DNA of 33,237 nucleotides from Komagataeibacter sp. FXV3 (GCF_015155755.1 NZ_VWPI01000008.1:1-33237), one strand, 5' to 3'; positions 24,356-33,237 are shown, numbered from the stretch's first letter. A program made the numbers and translations. The notes: a model not told the origin generated them from the letters alone.

Positions 24356-25567
24356 TCAGGGAACATAAGGCGCGGATGGGCGCGCGGAATGGCCAGCCAT
24401 GGGCAGAAAACGTAACCAGAGCCAACCGATGGTTGCTGCGATGGCCGACCCTGCAAATATCCCCATCTTGGCCAGGGAAACAGTATTTGATGCGGAAAAA
24501 GCAAGGCCAGAAATAAATATACTTATCGTAAAGCCAATACCGCAAAGCAATGAAAGCCCGAACAGTGTTTTTATGGATGTGCCGGACGGGAGCGTTGCAA
24601 TTTTCAGGCGGGCAGCCAGCATTGTCGTCCCGAAAACCCCGACCGGCTTGCCAATGAGCAGGCCAAGCATAATGCCAAGCGGAAGGGGTTCAAGCAGCAT
24701 GCCCGTACTCATGCCCGCAAGGGAAATCCCTGCATTCATGAAGCCGAACAGTGGTAAAATACCCCATGTTACGACAGGGCCCAGAATGCTGGCTGTCGTG
24801 TCCAGGGGCGTGGACCGTCTGATATCCCTGCCCGATGATGTTGCAGGCAGGCCCAATCCGGTCATGACCCCGGCCAGGGTGGGGTGCAGCCCTGAATTCA
24901 GCAATGTAATCCACAGGAATGCGCAACCGGCGGCATAGGGCCAGACTGTTCCGATACCTGCCCTGTTCATGCAGACCAGCGCGGCGGCGATGATGAACGC
25001 GGCGATCAGGGCATCTAGGTCAGGGGCGGTCCCGTAAAACAGGGCAATGACGATAATCCCCAGCACATCATCGAAAATGGCCAGCGCCATCAGCCATACC
25101 CGGGCGCCGGTCGAAACACGCTGACCAAGCGCCATGATGACCGGCAGGGTAAAGGCGGCGTCAGTCGCCACGGGAATGGCCCATCCGCCTGAAATATCGG
25201 GATGGCCATGGGTGACCATAAGATAGGTCAACGCAGGCACCATCATCCCGCCTACCGCCCCGATCAGGGGCAGTGCGACCTGCCGGGGGGAGGAAAGATG
25301 CCCGGATATGATTTCCTTTTTGATTTCCAGGATCACCGTTACAAAAAACAGGGTCATCAGGCCGTCCGAGACCCATTCAGCACTATTACACGGACCATGA
25401 TTTCCCAGCAGGGAAAGCTTCATCGGCCATGTTATCAAGACTGTGTAATCTGCCTTCCATGGGGAGTTTGCCATGGCAAATCCCAGCACCGATGCCAGCA
25501 GCAGAATGGTCGCGCCCCCGGCAGGGGACGCAAAAAAGCGACGGACATGATTGGAGAACGTGGTCAT
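24356..25567 (-). CDS. nhaA: Na+/H+ antiporter NhaA
   Basis: 403 residues from ATG 25567; E. coli NhaA has 388. The key residues are present: Asp136 in VATDAAF (E. coli Asp133) and the pair Asp166-Asp167 in AIFDDVLG (E. coli Asp163-Asp164) that binds Na+ and H+. GWAIPVATDAAF, LCGIGFTISIFI and LPLGIMLGLLIGKPVG are family blocks. It exchanges Na+ for H+ across the inner membrane and serves pH and salt homeostasis. The frame opens at 25624, but the extra 19 residues are not part of the family; no start has a clear ribosome site. The E. coli GLEVKRE block is VILEIKKE here. The acid phosphatase gene lies 90 bp upstream on the same strand. Confidence 0.93.
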   Translation of the reverse strand: MTTFSNHVRRFFASPAGGATILLLASVLGFAMANSPWKADYTVLITWPMKLSLLGNHGPCNSAEWVSDGLMTLFFVTVILEIKKEIISGHLSSPRQVALPLIGAVGGMMVPALTYLMVTHGHPDISGGWAIPVATDAAFTLPVIMALGQRVSTGARVWLMALAIFDDVLGIIVIALFYGTAPDLDALIAAFIIAAALVCMNRAGIGTVWPYAAGCAFLWITLLNSGLHPTLAGVMTGLGLPATSSGRDIRRSTPLDTTASILGPVVTWGILPLFGFMNAGISLAGMSTGMLLEPLPLGIMLGLLIGKPVGVFGTTMLAARLKIATLPSGTSIKTLFGLSLLCGIGFTISIFISGLAFSASNTVSLAKMGIFAGSAIAATIGWLWLRFLPMAGHSARPSAPYVP

Positions 25568-25656
25568 GCATGCGTATTGCAGGAACTGGAACCCATGGGC
25601 AAGAATATGAATTCCAGACACCATGTTGCTTGTTTAATGCATGGTGGGAATGACTG

Positions 25657-26559
25657 TTACAAAGGTGAGTGGCGGGCAGCGTCCTGTTCCAGGGCACAGG
25701 TTCGTTTGCGTGGTCTGGCTGTATTATGCTGCTGTGCCGCAAGTTCTGCACGGGCCTGTTCCATGTCCGCACGAAAATCCGGACTGCCATGCATGGCTGC
25801 GATTTCCGCGGCACCAAGCATATAGCCTGCCTGCACGTCACTTTCCCAATGCACGCCGCATATGATGCGGCTTTCGCCAAAGACACGGCCCCGCTGTAAT
25901 ATCTGTGTTGCCTGTTGGGGCAACAGTTCCGCCAGAACCAGTGCCGTGCTCCAGCCCAGCATCGTATGTCCCGACGGATAGGATCCTGATGTCGCAAGGT
26001 GCTCCCGGTCATCTTCCGTGCAGATGGGTTGCCCGTTCCCGACAAATGGACGGGCGCGATGCCAGTAGGACTTGCTTTTACGCATGTCGGTCGTTTCAGA
26101 TACATCCATCCGGTGTATCAGGGCGGTCAGATGTGGCAGGTTGGCACTGTTGATCGTAAACCCCGCCGCGCACGAAAAGCTGCGTAACAGCGCATCTTCA
26201 TGCAAATCGGCATCGGATGTGGCCAATGCCCAACGTCGACTGCCCTTGAGCATGCGGGTTGAAGTGAATGCCTGGTCATCCACCATCTGTCGGGCTGTGC
26301 CCGGTTGTGGTGGCGGTGGCAGGTATGCTGTCGCATCCGGTTGCGTGGCAGGCGTGAAATACCCGATTTTATCATCATTCGTTGAAAGGGGTTCTGCCGC
26401 AATGCCCGTACCCGGTGAAAGGGACAGGATGATGCAGAACAGTACTGCATGCGCCATGCATTTATACAGGAAACGGTGCCTGGTCCGCGTAAAATTACCA
26501 CGGGTTTCCGTATTGCGTGTTCTCGCGGTGTGGGAATGGAATGGAAAAGGATGTCGCAT
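25657..26559 (-). CDS. Class A non-specific acid phosphatase (PAP2 superfamily)
   Basis: About 300 residues. The full phosphatase signature is present: K-x6-RP (KSYWHRARP, ~163-171), PSGH (~195-198) and SR-x5-H-x3-D (SRIICGVHWESD, ~230-241). That is the class A bacterial acid phosphatase pattern; the enzymes are periplasmic and remove phosphate from many organic phosphates. An export signal is present (MAHAVLFCIILSLSPGTG with cleavage near IAA). The start is uncertain: ATG 26457 would leave a signal without positive charge, whereas 26559 gives a long basic n-region; 26583 is also possible. None has a clear ribosome site. Confidence 0.9.
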   Translation of the reverse strand: MRHPFPFHSHTARTRNTETRGNFTRTRHRFLYKCMAHAVLFCIILSLSPGTGIAAEPLSTNDDKIGYFTPATQPDATAYLPPPPQPGTARQMVDDQAFTSTRMLKGSRRWALATSDADLHEDALLRSFSCAAGFTINSANLPHLTALIHRMDVSETTDMRKSKSYWHRARPFVGNGQPICTEDDREHLATSGSYPSGHTMLGWSTALVLAELLPQQATQILQRGRVFGESRIICGVHWESDVQAGYMLGAAEIAAMHGSPDFRADMEQARAELAAQQHNTARPRKRTCALEQDAARHSPL

Positions 26560-26583
26560 TGCAGGCTCGTCTGAATGAATCAC

Positions 26584-27233
26584 AGGGAAGGGCAGCGGGA
26601 ATATTCAGGAGTATAGGCGCAATATGGATGCCATGACCGTGTCTGGCACTGAAAAATGACCCATATCATGTTAATGGCCGCCCTTCATATGTCAGGTTTC
26701 CTGTCTGCAGGCATTAAAGGTAGTCATGACAGTTTGACAGGCATAATGCCGTTCTTCCCGTCAACACAGTGTAATCTTCACGAAACTGTCACAAATTTTT
26801 CGTGATGAGATCCCTTGCACAGCAACCGTCTTTTTGCATGAACCCAAACGGGGCGATAAAGCTGTTGACTGAAAACCGGTTGTCCTGTCGGCAGGACTGG
26901 TTGCGCCTGTATTGCCGCGTAAGTGCCGATTTCTTCATTCGATGCCGTGCATCCTTTTCCACATGATCTTACAATTCATGCTTCCTATAGCCAGTTTCTG
27001 GGGCGGCCCGCACCGGGGCAGATCGCCATGACGATATCTGAAAGTTGTGGTGATGATGGCGCGGGTGTCGTTGACTGTGCTTTGACCATGGCCCATGGCA
27101 GGCACGCTGTCTTCCTGCAAAACCGGGCGTGCATGAAAGTAAGAAACAAACATCTTATTATAAAACTGTAATCCCATGTCGCCGTATTGAGTGGAGCAAT
27201 ATTTCCATTTTGGAAAAGAGGTTGCCTACGACG
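26584..27233. other. 650-bp gap without a recognised gene
   Basis: No frame here resembles a protein family; the one at 26923-27171 has neither a ribosome site nor recognisable content. The region is more AT-rich than the neighbours around 26750-26830. It holds the dyad at 26778-26805 and two TGACAG repeats at 26727-26740. Confidence 0.5.
26778..26805. promoter_or_regulatory. Inverted repeat with a Pho-box-like half
   Basis: TCACGAAA (26778-26785) and TTTCGTGA (26798-26805) are exact 8-bp complements with CTGTCAC in the loop. The 18-mer ending at this CTGTCAC matches the E. coli Pho-box consensus at 13 of 18 positions by my count. It lies about 220 bp upstream of the acid phosphatase but points away from it. 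Confidence 0.25.
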
Positions 27234-27434
27234 TTATCGCCTGATGATCCACATCACGAATGAAAATATGACACTTGCAAGCACGCAGGTCGTAATGGGA
27301 ATATAAACAGTAAAATTCTGCCTCTGTATCAGGATATCTCCCGGTAGCCTGCCAAGCGGCAGGCGCGAAAGCAGGGGCCAGCACAGGCCTGCCAGAAGAA
27401 GGATCAGGCCGATGGCAATCAGAATGCGGGGCAT
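27234..27434 (-). CDS. DUF2905 family small membrane protein
   Basis: 66 residues with two membrane helices: IAIGLILLLAGLCWPLL (~6-22) and ITTCVLASVIFSFVMWII (~47-64). The middle block SRLPLGRLPGDILIQRQNF is the strongly conserved core of DUF2905, and PITT before helix 2 also fits. The function is unknown; family members are found in many Gram-negative and Gram-positive bacteria. A larger overlapping frame (27226-27462) on the same strand is its shadow. It has no obvious operon partner. Confidence 0.88.
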   Translation of the reverse strand: MPRILIAIGLILLLAGLCWPLLSRLPLGRLPGDILIQRQNFTVYIPITTCVLASVIFSFVMWIIRR

Positions 27435-27782
27435 GGGAGGTTATCCATAACTGGTCAGTCAATCTGTCTATGTGTTACAAGATGGATATGGCCCCGTCGG
27501 GATACAACCTGACGACCTGTCCCTATATGCCATGACAGGTTCATGGCGGCCAGCTAATGGCAATATGCCCCCATTTCCGTTCTTGTAATCAGTGCAGTAG
27601 GTAGGTGCCGGATGCATTGCACTGTCATGCTGACTGCATATGTACACGATCGGGCATGCGGACCCAAACTGTCTATATACGATATGGTGCTTATTCGGAA
27701 TGATCTGGATGCGCAATATTCGTGTGGTCTGCTCCCGGCTGACTGAAGCCTTATTGCCTTGGAAACATTTTTTGGGACGGAA
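27435..27782. other. Regulatory gap upstream of the TonB receptor
   Basis: About 350 bp without a credible gene. A possible promoter is TTGCAC (27617-27622), 16 bases, TATGTA (27639-27644), which would give a leader near 130 bases. I see no clear Fur-box-like 19-mer. Confidence 0.35.
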
Positions 27783-30146
27783 ATGGCAGGAATGGTCAGA
27801 AAATTGCCCTTGTGTGGTGTTCTTCTTGCAGCGACGGCGCTTGACTGTCAGATGGCTTGGGGGGCAGACCTGACGCATACGGATCATGGTCATAATCCGG
27901 CGAGCAAGGGCCATATGGCAGTCAGGCATGCGGAAGGGGCGCGTCCTGTCGAATCCCTTTCCGTCAGCGCGCGCCGTAATGTCTCGCATGGCACGGAACA
28001 GCGCATGGGCCAGAAGGTCATGCAGCAGTTCGTGGCAGGAACGAACCCCATGAAAATACTGGCGGCGCGCACGCCAGGGCTAAGCTTCAGTTCCAGTGAT
28101 GCGCTGGGGCTGGATGGATGGTCGAGCAGTCTGTACATGCGTGGGTTCTACTGGAACAATATCGGCATGACGCTGGACGGCATTCCGCTGAATGACCAGT
28201 CCTATGCAACGCTGAACGGCCTTAACCTGTCGCAGGCCATCATCACAAACAATATCAGCGGTATGTCTGTATCACAGGGTGGTGGTTCGGTTGATACCAT
28301 GTCCACCACCAACCTGGGTGGCGCCATCCAGGTCACCAGCGCCAATCCGTCTGACAAGATGGGTGGCGACGTATCGCAGATGTTCGGCAGTAATGCTTCT
28401 TTCCGTACTTATGGGCGGTTTGATACGGGTGCCATGAACAGCACCGGAACCAAGATGTATATCGCCTATGCCCGCTCCGATACGCATAAATGGAGGGGCT
28501 ATGGTGACCAGTTGCAGCAGCAGGCAGAAGCGAAGCTGGTGCAGCCCGTAGGAAAAGACAGCAGCATTTCCGGTTTCATGAGCTGGGCAAACAACTCCCA
28601 GTGGGGTTACGTTGATCAGTCGCTTACTGAAATCAAGAACGGCGGCTGGAGTGATGATTACCTGTACCCCAATTATGGCGCTGCCTATAAGCAGGCCCAG
28701 AAATATGGCGGCGATGCACAGTTGTATGATGGTGGCCAGCATCAGGTCGACTACCTCGGTGGTCTGACATTTGATATGGCGATGACCAAGAACCTGCATT
28801 GGAAAACCCTGTTCTACGGTAACAGTCAGGTCCTTTATTCCACCTATGCAGATCCCGGGCAGTCTTCGCAGGTGCTGCCGGGTGCGACAGAGGCAGCCCC
28901 TTTGTCCGAGCAGGTCTGGCAGTCCCACCAGGTGCGTTATGGTATGACGTCATCCATAAAATACAATATTGCGCATAATACGTTCCAGACAGGTATCTGG
29001 CTGGAAAACAACAATCAGGAAATGGGTCAGTATTTCTATAACGAACCATCCCTGTCCAGTGGCCTTGCGCCGCTCAAGACGATCGGGCCGTACAATACGT
29101 ATGGCCGCGCCTTCCTCAGCCCGTATGATTTCAAATGGACCACGGATACATTCCAGTATTTCATGTCCGATACGTATCATGTGCTGCATAACCTGGATAT
29201 TCATGCCGGTTTCAAGTCCATGATCACCACGACATCGGGTGGGGCGCAGTATAATGACGCTGCTTATACCGGTGCATCCGCGCTGGCTAATGGCAGCATG
29301 ACGGCGGCGGCGGCCTTCCTGCCCCACGTCAGTGTGAACTGGCGTTTCCTGCCCGGTCATGAACTGTATTTTGACGTGGCCGAGAACATGCGTGGCTATG
29401 GTGTCCAGTCCTGGGGTTCAGCCGGGCAGGCGTCGCTGTGGGCGGTGCAGGATCAGGCGACCTTCCGTAAACTACAGGGTTCGACGCCCGCGGAACGGGA
29501 CTGGGTCTATCTTGTCGGCTATCGTTTTAACGACAAATACGCCAATTTCTCGGTTGATGCCTACCACGTCAACGACAACCATCGCCTGCTGGAAGTGAAT
29601 GCGGGCACGTTGAACAACCCGGTCCTGTCGGTACAGCAGACCGATATTTCCATGTATGGTGTTGATGCCACCCTGACATTGCACCCGTTCCAGAGCGGTG
29701 TGATGAAGGGACTGTCGATGTTCAACAGCATCAGCTACAATCATGCTACTTATGGTAGTAATCTTGAATCGGCTGGTCATGTTTATGATGTCAATAAAAA
29801 GAATATCGTAAACTATCCCAAGTTCATGTATAAATCCAACCTGACATACGCATTCCATCGTGCGGAAGCGCATATTGACGCCAATTATTATTCCCGCCGC
29901 TACTATAGCTATACCAATGATACATCCGTGCCGGGTTACTGGCTGGTTACCATGGGCGCACGTTACCGCTTTGGCGATTATGGCCCCCTGAAAAACCTGA
30001 CCCTCGATTTCAGCGTATATAATCTTACGAATACGAAATATATCTCTATGATGGGTGAAAACGGCAACCCGATGTCTGGCGATCTGTATTCTGTCGAACG
30101 TGGTGCGCCACGACAGTATTTCGGAACGATCAGCGCGCATTTCTAA
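27783..30146 (+). CDS. TonB-dependent outer-membrane receptor
   Basis: 787 residues from ATG 27783; the frame also allows TTG 27759 further upstream. Signal peptide ~1-28 (LPLCGVLLAATALDCQMAWG). VESLSVSARR near residue 60 is a TonB-box-like segment. The plug (~75-190) has the usual LAARTPGLSFSSS, LYMRGF and MTLDGIPLNDQSY blocks and SVSQGGGSVDTMSTTNLGGA. The rest is a 22-strand barrel ending in ISAHF, with the C-terminal Phe of outer-membrane proteins. There is no STN signalling domain, so it transports without a sigma/anti-sigma cascade. The ligand is unknown. It is 48 bases ahead of an APC permease gene and an amine oxidase-like gene, so the ligand may be an amine or amino acid conjugate and not necessarily a siderophore. 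Confidence 0.93.
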   Translation: MAGMVRKLPLCGVLLAATALDCQMAWGADLTHTDHGHNPASKGHMAVRHAEGARPVESLSVSARRNVSHGTEQRMGQKVMQQFVAGTNPMKILAARTPGLSFSSSDALGLDGWSSSLYMRGFYWNNIGMTLDGIPLNDQSYATLNGLNLSQAIITNNISGMSVSQGGGSVDTMSTTNLGGAIQVTSANPSDKMGGDVSQMFGSNASFRTYGRFDTGAMNSTGTKMYIAYARSDTHKWRGYGDQLQQQAEAKLVQPVGKDSSISGFMSWANNSQWGYVDQSLTEIKNGGWSDDYLYPNYGAAYKQAQKYGGDAQLYDGGQHQVDYLGGLTFDMAMTKNLHWKTLFYGNSQVLYSTYADPGQSSQVLPGATEAAPLSEQVWQSHQVRYGMTSSIKYNIAHNTFQTGIWLENNNQEMGQYFYNEPSLSSGLAPLKTIGPYNTYGRAFLSPYDFKWTTDTFQYFMSDTYHVLHNLDIHAGFKSMITTTSGGAQYNDAAYTGASALANGSMTAAAAFLPHVSVNWRFLPGHELYFDVAENMRGYGVQSWGSAGQASLWAVQDQATFRKLQGSTPAERDWVYLVGYRFNDKYANFSVDAYHVNDNHRLLEVNAGTLNNPVLSVQQTDISMYGVDATLTLHPFQSGVMKGLSMFNSISYNHATYGSNLESAGHVYDVNKKNIVNYPKFMYKSNLTYAFHRAEAHIDANYYSRRYYSYTNDTSVPGYWLVTMGARYRFGDYGPLKNLTLDFSVYNLTNTKYISMMGENGNPMSGDLYSVERGAPRQYFGTISAHF

Positions 30147-30194
30147 GCACTGGACCGGGGCCGGGATCATCTGTTGGGAATGGGGTAAGAACGT

Positions 30195-31646
30195 ATGAAC
30201 AGCCTTTCACCGCCTTCGCCCAAGGTAAAGACGGCTCCGGAAAATGCGGTGCTCAAGGACCGGCACGTTTCCATGATCTCGATTGGGGGGGTGATTGGGG
30301 CCAGTCTGTTCGTGGGATCGGCTACGGCCATTTCCACGGCTGGGGCCGGGGTACTGTTTTCATATTTTCTGTGTGGTCTGCTGGTCATGTGCGTGACGCG
30401 GATGCTGGGGGAAATGACTGTTGCTTCCCCCGATACCGGTTCGTTTGTCGGGCAGATCCGCCGGGGTTTGGGGCTGCGGGTCGGGTTCATCGCGGGATGG
30501 ATCTACTGGATCATGTGGGCCACCCTGCTGGGGCTGGAGGCAATTGCTGCCGCCAGTTTCCTCAGCCCCTACCTGCCGCTTCCCTATCTTGTCATCGAAT
30601 TGCTGGTGATCGGGATCATGACAGGGGTCAACCTGTTTTCCGTAAGGGGGTATGGGGAATTCGAGTACTGGTTCTCGGTTCTCAAGATCACCACGATCGT
30701 GGTTTTTATCCTGATTGGCGTGTCTGTCCTGTTTGGCGTGAAAGGCGCAGCCAGCCCGGGCGGGGCGCTGTTTTCCGCCGCCGGCTTGATACCGCACGGC
30801 CTGTTTACCCTGCTGGCGGTCATTCCCGGTATCATGCTTTCCATGGCGGGATCGGAAATAACGACCATCGCCGCATGCGATAGTCATGACCCGGCGGGTA
30901 ACGTGGCCCGGTCCACCCGGACGGTTGTGCTGCGGATCATGATTTTCTATCTTGTATCCATAGGGCTTATTATCTTCCTGCTTCCGTTGTCGCGTGTCGT
31001 GCCTGGATATTCGCCTTTTCTGGCGACGCTGGAATATATCGGCGTGCCGTTTGCATCGGCCATGATGACGGCCGTCATGCTGATCGCAACACTGTCGGCC
31101 CTTAATTCAGGTATATACATAACATCACGTATTCTGTGCGAACTGGCGGAAAATGGTGATGCGCCCCGTACCTTTCTTCAGCGCAACGCGAAGGGTACGC
31201 CCGTGCGTGCCATCCTGTGTGGCTGTGTGGTCGCGGTTATCGTGGCGCTGGTGGGTATGATGGCGCCGGGACGGGTATTCGGTTTCCTGGTCAGTGCGAG
31301 TGGCACCTTCATCCTGTTTGACTATGTACTGATTGTCGTGGCGCATATCCGCCTGCGTCGCGCCTGTATGGCCAGGGGGGAGCCACCTGCGCTTCCCATG
31401 TGGGGGTTTCCATTCCTGTCATATGGGATACTGGGTGCGTTGCTGGCCACGCTGGTCACCATGTTCTTTGCTACTGAACATACGCGTCAGGAAATCGTGC
31501 TGAGCACGATCAGTCTTGGCATCATCATCGTGATCGAAAACTTCTCTTTTGGACGTCGGCGCCGTAACGGATACGCACAGGCGGCCCAGGCAGGGCACAA
31601 GGCAACCGTTCCGGTGGGGGCGTCCGATACATCACGTCTTTCGTGA
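30195..31646 (+). CDS. APC-superfamily amino acid/amine permease (GabP-like)
   Basis: 483 residues with 12 hydrophobic segments. The start region VSMISIGGVIGASLFVGSATAISTAGAG is the APC family TM1 signature (substrate backbone site GGxIG...G, quoted in part). MLGEMTVASPDTGSFVGQ in TM2-3 is typical of the AAT subfamily that includes GabP, AnsP and CycA. The loop SEITTIAACDSHDPAGNVARS matches the GabP-like EI..IAA.E..DP block. It imports an amino acid or amine with H+ across the inner membrane. ATG 30195 follows GGGGTAAG. The next gene encodes a DAO-type oxidoreductase, and the TonB receptor precedes it. Confidence 0.9.
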   Translation: MNSLSPPSPKVKTAPENAVLKDRHVSMISIGGVIGASLFVGSATAISTAGAGVLFSYFLCGLLVMCVTRMLGEMTVASPDTGSFVGQIRRGLGLRVGFIAGWIYWIMWATLLGLEAIAAASFLSPYLPLPYLVIELLVIGIMTGVNLFSVRGYGEFEYWFSVLKITTIVVFILIGVSVLFGVKGAASPGGALFSAAGLIPHGLFTLLAVIPGIMLSMAGSEITTIAACDSHDPAGNVARSTRTVVLRIMIFYLVSIGLIIFLLPLSRVVPGYSPFLATLEYIGVPFASAMMTAVMLIATLSALNSGIYITSRILCELAENGDAPRTFLQRNAKGTPVRAILCGCVVAVIVALVGMMAPGRVFGFLVSASGTFILFDYVLIVVAHIRLRRACMARGEPPALPMWGFPFLSYGILGALLATLVTMFFATEHTRQEIVLSTISLGIIIVIENFSFGRRRRNGYAQAAQAGHKATVPVGASDTSRLS

Positions 31647-31651
31647 TAATC

Positions 31652-31674
31652 TGAACCCGATCTTTCAGGGTTCA
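31652..31674 (+). other. Intercistronic hairpin
   Basis: TGAACCC (31652-31658) pairs with GGGTTCA (31668-31674) in the 47-base gap between the permease and oxidoreductase genes. There is no T-run; it may tune expression or mRNA stability. Confidence 0.35.
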
Positions 31675-31693
31675 TGGTGGAGTACACGTAGTC

Positions 31694-32983
31694 ATGGCTT
31701 CCATTTCATATAAATCCTTTCCCCCCAGCCTGTATGCGGCTGTCAGCCCGCCCGGACCGGTTACGACCGCATTGCAGGGGGAGCACATATGTGAAACCGT
31801 TCTGATTGGCGCAGGCTTTACCGGCCTGTCGGCGGCGCTGCACCTTGCGCAGACAGGATCTGAAGTCATGGTGCTGGAAGCCAATGAGATCGGCTGGGGC
31901 GCATCGGGTCGTAATGGTGGACAGGTCAATCCCGGTCTCAAGACCCTGCCGTCCGAGGTCGAGCGTGACCTTGGTCCCCATGGGGCAGCACTGGCCGATG
32001 CAGCATGGGAGGCCCCTGACCTTGTATTTGACCTGATCGAGAAATACGGCATCAAATGCGATGCAGCGCGTGGTGGCACGATCCGCGCGTCTACGGCAGA
32101 GGGGCAGCTTCCCCATGAACAGAAACTGTTCAATGAATGTCGTGACCGTGGCGGGCCAGTAACCTGGCTGGATCGTACGGACATTGCCACCCGAACGGGA
32201 ACCAGCCGTTACTGTGGTGGCTTTGTTGACGCGCGCGGGGGGCAGGTCAATCCACTGGCCTATACGCGTGGGCTGGCGCAGGCTGCGATTGATAACGGTG
32301 CGATTATCCATGCCAATTCGCCCGTCATATCCCTGCGCCGTGCAAACGGGAAATGGCTGGTCAGGACACCGCATGGTAGCGTAAACGCCAGACACGTCGT
32401 CTTTGCCACCAATGGGTATACAGGACGGTTGTGGAACCGTCTGCGCCGCACTCTTGTCCCTGCTTACAGCGCCATTATCGCGACGGATCCGCTGCCTGCC
32501 CCCTTTGTAGAGCGCATTCTTGCCGATCGTGAAGTCGTGTATGAAATGGGCGAACTGGTGACATATTACCGGATTGATGGCGCGGGACGCCTGCTTATTG
32601 GTGGGCGGTCAGCATCCCGCGATCTGTCAGGCCCCGCGACATTTCCGTTCCTGCAGAAACATGCCTGCATGCTGTGGCCATTCCTGAAGGGGGTCGCATG
32701 GCGGTATGGATGGAACGGCCAGATTGCCATTACGCTTGACCATTATCCCCACTGGCATGAACCGATTGAGGGGATCATGGCCTGTGTAGGGTATAATGGC
32801 CGCGGGGTAGCGATGGCGACCCTCATGGGACGTGAGATCGCACGCCGGATCAGCGGGGTTCCCGCTGAGGAAATCCTGCTGCCGGTTTCACCCTTGCGGC
32901 CTATCCCTGCGCATTTTGGCTGGCGTCTGGGGGTGGCGGGGGCGGTGCTACGGGGAAGGATTCTGGACGCACTGGCGAAGTGA
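31694..32983 (+). CDS. FAD-dependent oxidoreductase of the DAO family (PuuB-like)
   Basis: 429 residues from ATG 31694 (GGTGGAG upstream). The FAD-binding Rossmann motif ETVLIGAGFTGLSAALHL is at ~34-51, followed by VLEANEIGWGASGRNGGQVN (~69-88), typical of the gamma-glutamylputrescine oxidase/glycine oxidase-like group. A C-terminal flavin motif GYNGRGVAMATLMGREIA closes the fold, with AITLDHYPH before it. It should oxidise an amine or amino acid, giving an aldehyde or keto acid, NH3 and H2O2 or reduced carrier. It lies behind the GabP-like permease, a pairing seen in putrescine and GABA-type catabolism. The true substrate is not given by the sequence. Confidence 0.9.
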   Translation: MASISYKSFPPSLYAAVSPPGPVTTALQGEHICETVLIGAGFTGLSAALHLAQTGSEVMVLEANEIGWGASGRNGGQVNPGLKTLPSEVERDLGPHGAALADAAWEAPDLVFDLIEKYGIKCDAARGGTIRASTAEGQLPHEQKLFNECRDRGGPVTWLDRTDIATRTGTSRYCGGFVDARGGQVNPLAYTRGLAQAAIDNGAIIHANSPVISLRRANGKWLVRTPHGSVNARHVVFATNGYTGRLWNRLRRTLVPAYSAIIATDPLPAPFVERILADREVVYEMGELVTYYRIDGAGRLLIGGRSASRDLSGPATFPFLQKHACMLWPFLKGVAWRYGWNGQIAITLDHYPHWHEPIEGIMACVGYNGRGVAMATLMGREIARRISGVPAEEILLPVSPLRPIPAHFGWRLGVAGAVLRGRILDALAK

Positions 32984-33237
32984 ACAGTTAACACGCCCCT
33001 GACGGAAGGCGCTGTGTCATCAGGGAACAATATAGACCTTATCGGCAGGCCGGTCTGTTGGGAGTTGTGTTCCTTCCTGCTGGCTTAGGGAGGCATTCGG
33101 GACCGGCGGAAGGTGTAGATGCCGCAATTTCTCAAAGGGTGAATGACTGGGGACCTGTTCGCAGGTCCTTCAGGCCTTGATCGCGATGGTCCGTCATTTG
33201 ACGACCATGTTGGAGGCACTGTTGTGAACGGACTGCC
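32984..33237. other. Right-end intergenic region, possible gene start at the edge
   Basis: No complete gene. A hairpin GGACCTG-TTCG-CAGGTCC stands at 33151-33168 with a stable UUCG-type loop but no T-run. Near the edge GGAGG (33212-33216) is 7 bases before GTG 33224, which could open a gene that continues beyond the window; only four codons are visible. Confidence 0.3.

Noticed and set aside
26727-26740. Two TGACAG repeats, a possible Pho box toward the acid phosphatase
   Set aside because: The spacing is 8 bases, while Pho boxes need repeats 11 bases apart.
26923-27171. 82-codon frame in the phosphatase/DUF2905 gap
   Set aside because: No ribosome site, no signal peptide or domain, composition not coding-like.
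27226-27462. 78-codon minus-strand frame
   Set aside because: It overlaps the DUF2905 gene in another frame, and only the 27234-27434 frame shows the conserved family core.
1-33237. CRISPR arrays, tRNA, rRNA and known riboswitches
   Set aside because: I saw no regularly spaced repeats, no cloverleaf with CCA-type end and no familiar riboswitch core, though this was by eye only.

Overview
The window looks like chromosomal DNA of an acetic acid bacterium (Acetobacteraceae), most likely Komagataeibacter or a close relative. The evidence is the GC-rich coding sequence, an IS5-family transposase tail of the IS1031 type at the left edge, a cydDCAB operon encoding cytochrome bd, several secreted hydrolases, and a degenerate copy of an intergenic repeat that I recall from Komagataeibacter genomes. 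The genus is an inference; no rRNA or tRNA gene is present to confirm it.

Layout, left to right. 1-173: 3' end of an IS5-family insertion sequence. 394-2285: a TetR-type repressor divergent from a secreted lipase-like hydrolase, with a perfect palindrome between them that resembles tetO. 2286-3680: an AT-rich island with one HTH protein that carries two similar C-terminal segments and has a 32-bp palindrome just upstream of its start. 3685-5893 (minus): nucleoside hydrolase and CNT-type nucleoside transporter, a nucleoside salvage pair. 6034-7590 (minus): GH32 fructan/sucrose hydrolase whose signal peptide appears broken. 8015-9502 (minus): Tat-exported esterase. 9787-10068: small exported protein. 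10159-14247 (minus): response regulator, EnvZ-like histidine kinase and an exported beta-propeller protein, probably one unit. 14536-15990: DHA2-type MFS exporter.

15991-16765 is a compact non-coding region with two strong terminators, an unlisted 26-aa Gly/Asn/His-rich micropeptide gene, a space for a small RNA and a dyad-rich promoter for the cyd operon. 16766-23283 is the cyd operon: cydD, cydC, cydA, cydB, a 64-aa CydX-like protein with an extra N-terminal membrane helix, and a 32-aa one-helix protein, closed by a clear terminator at 23359. CydDC exports thiols needed for assembly of the CydAB quinol oxidase; the small proteins probably stabilise it.

23565-24260: unknown membrane-anchored protein with a GTG start. 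24356-25567 (minus): NhaA Na+/H+ antiporter. 25657-26559 (minus): class A acid phosphatase. 27234-27434 (minus): DUF2905 membrane protein. 27783-32983: a three-gene set of TonB-dependent receptor, APC amino-acid/amine permease and DAO-family FAD oxidoreductase, which reads as an uptake-and-oxidation route for an unidentified amine or amino acid. The last 250 bp hold no complete gene.
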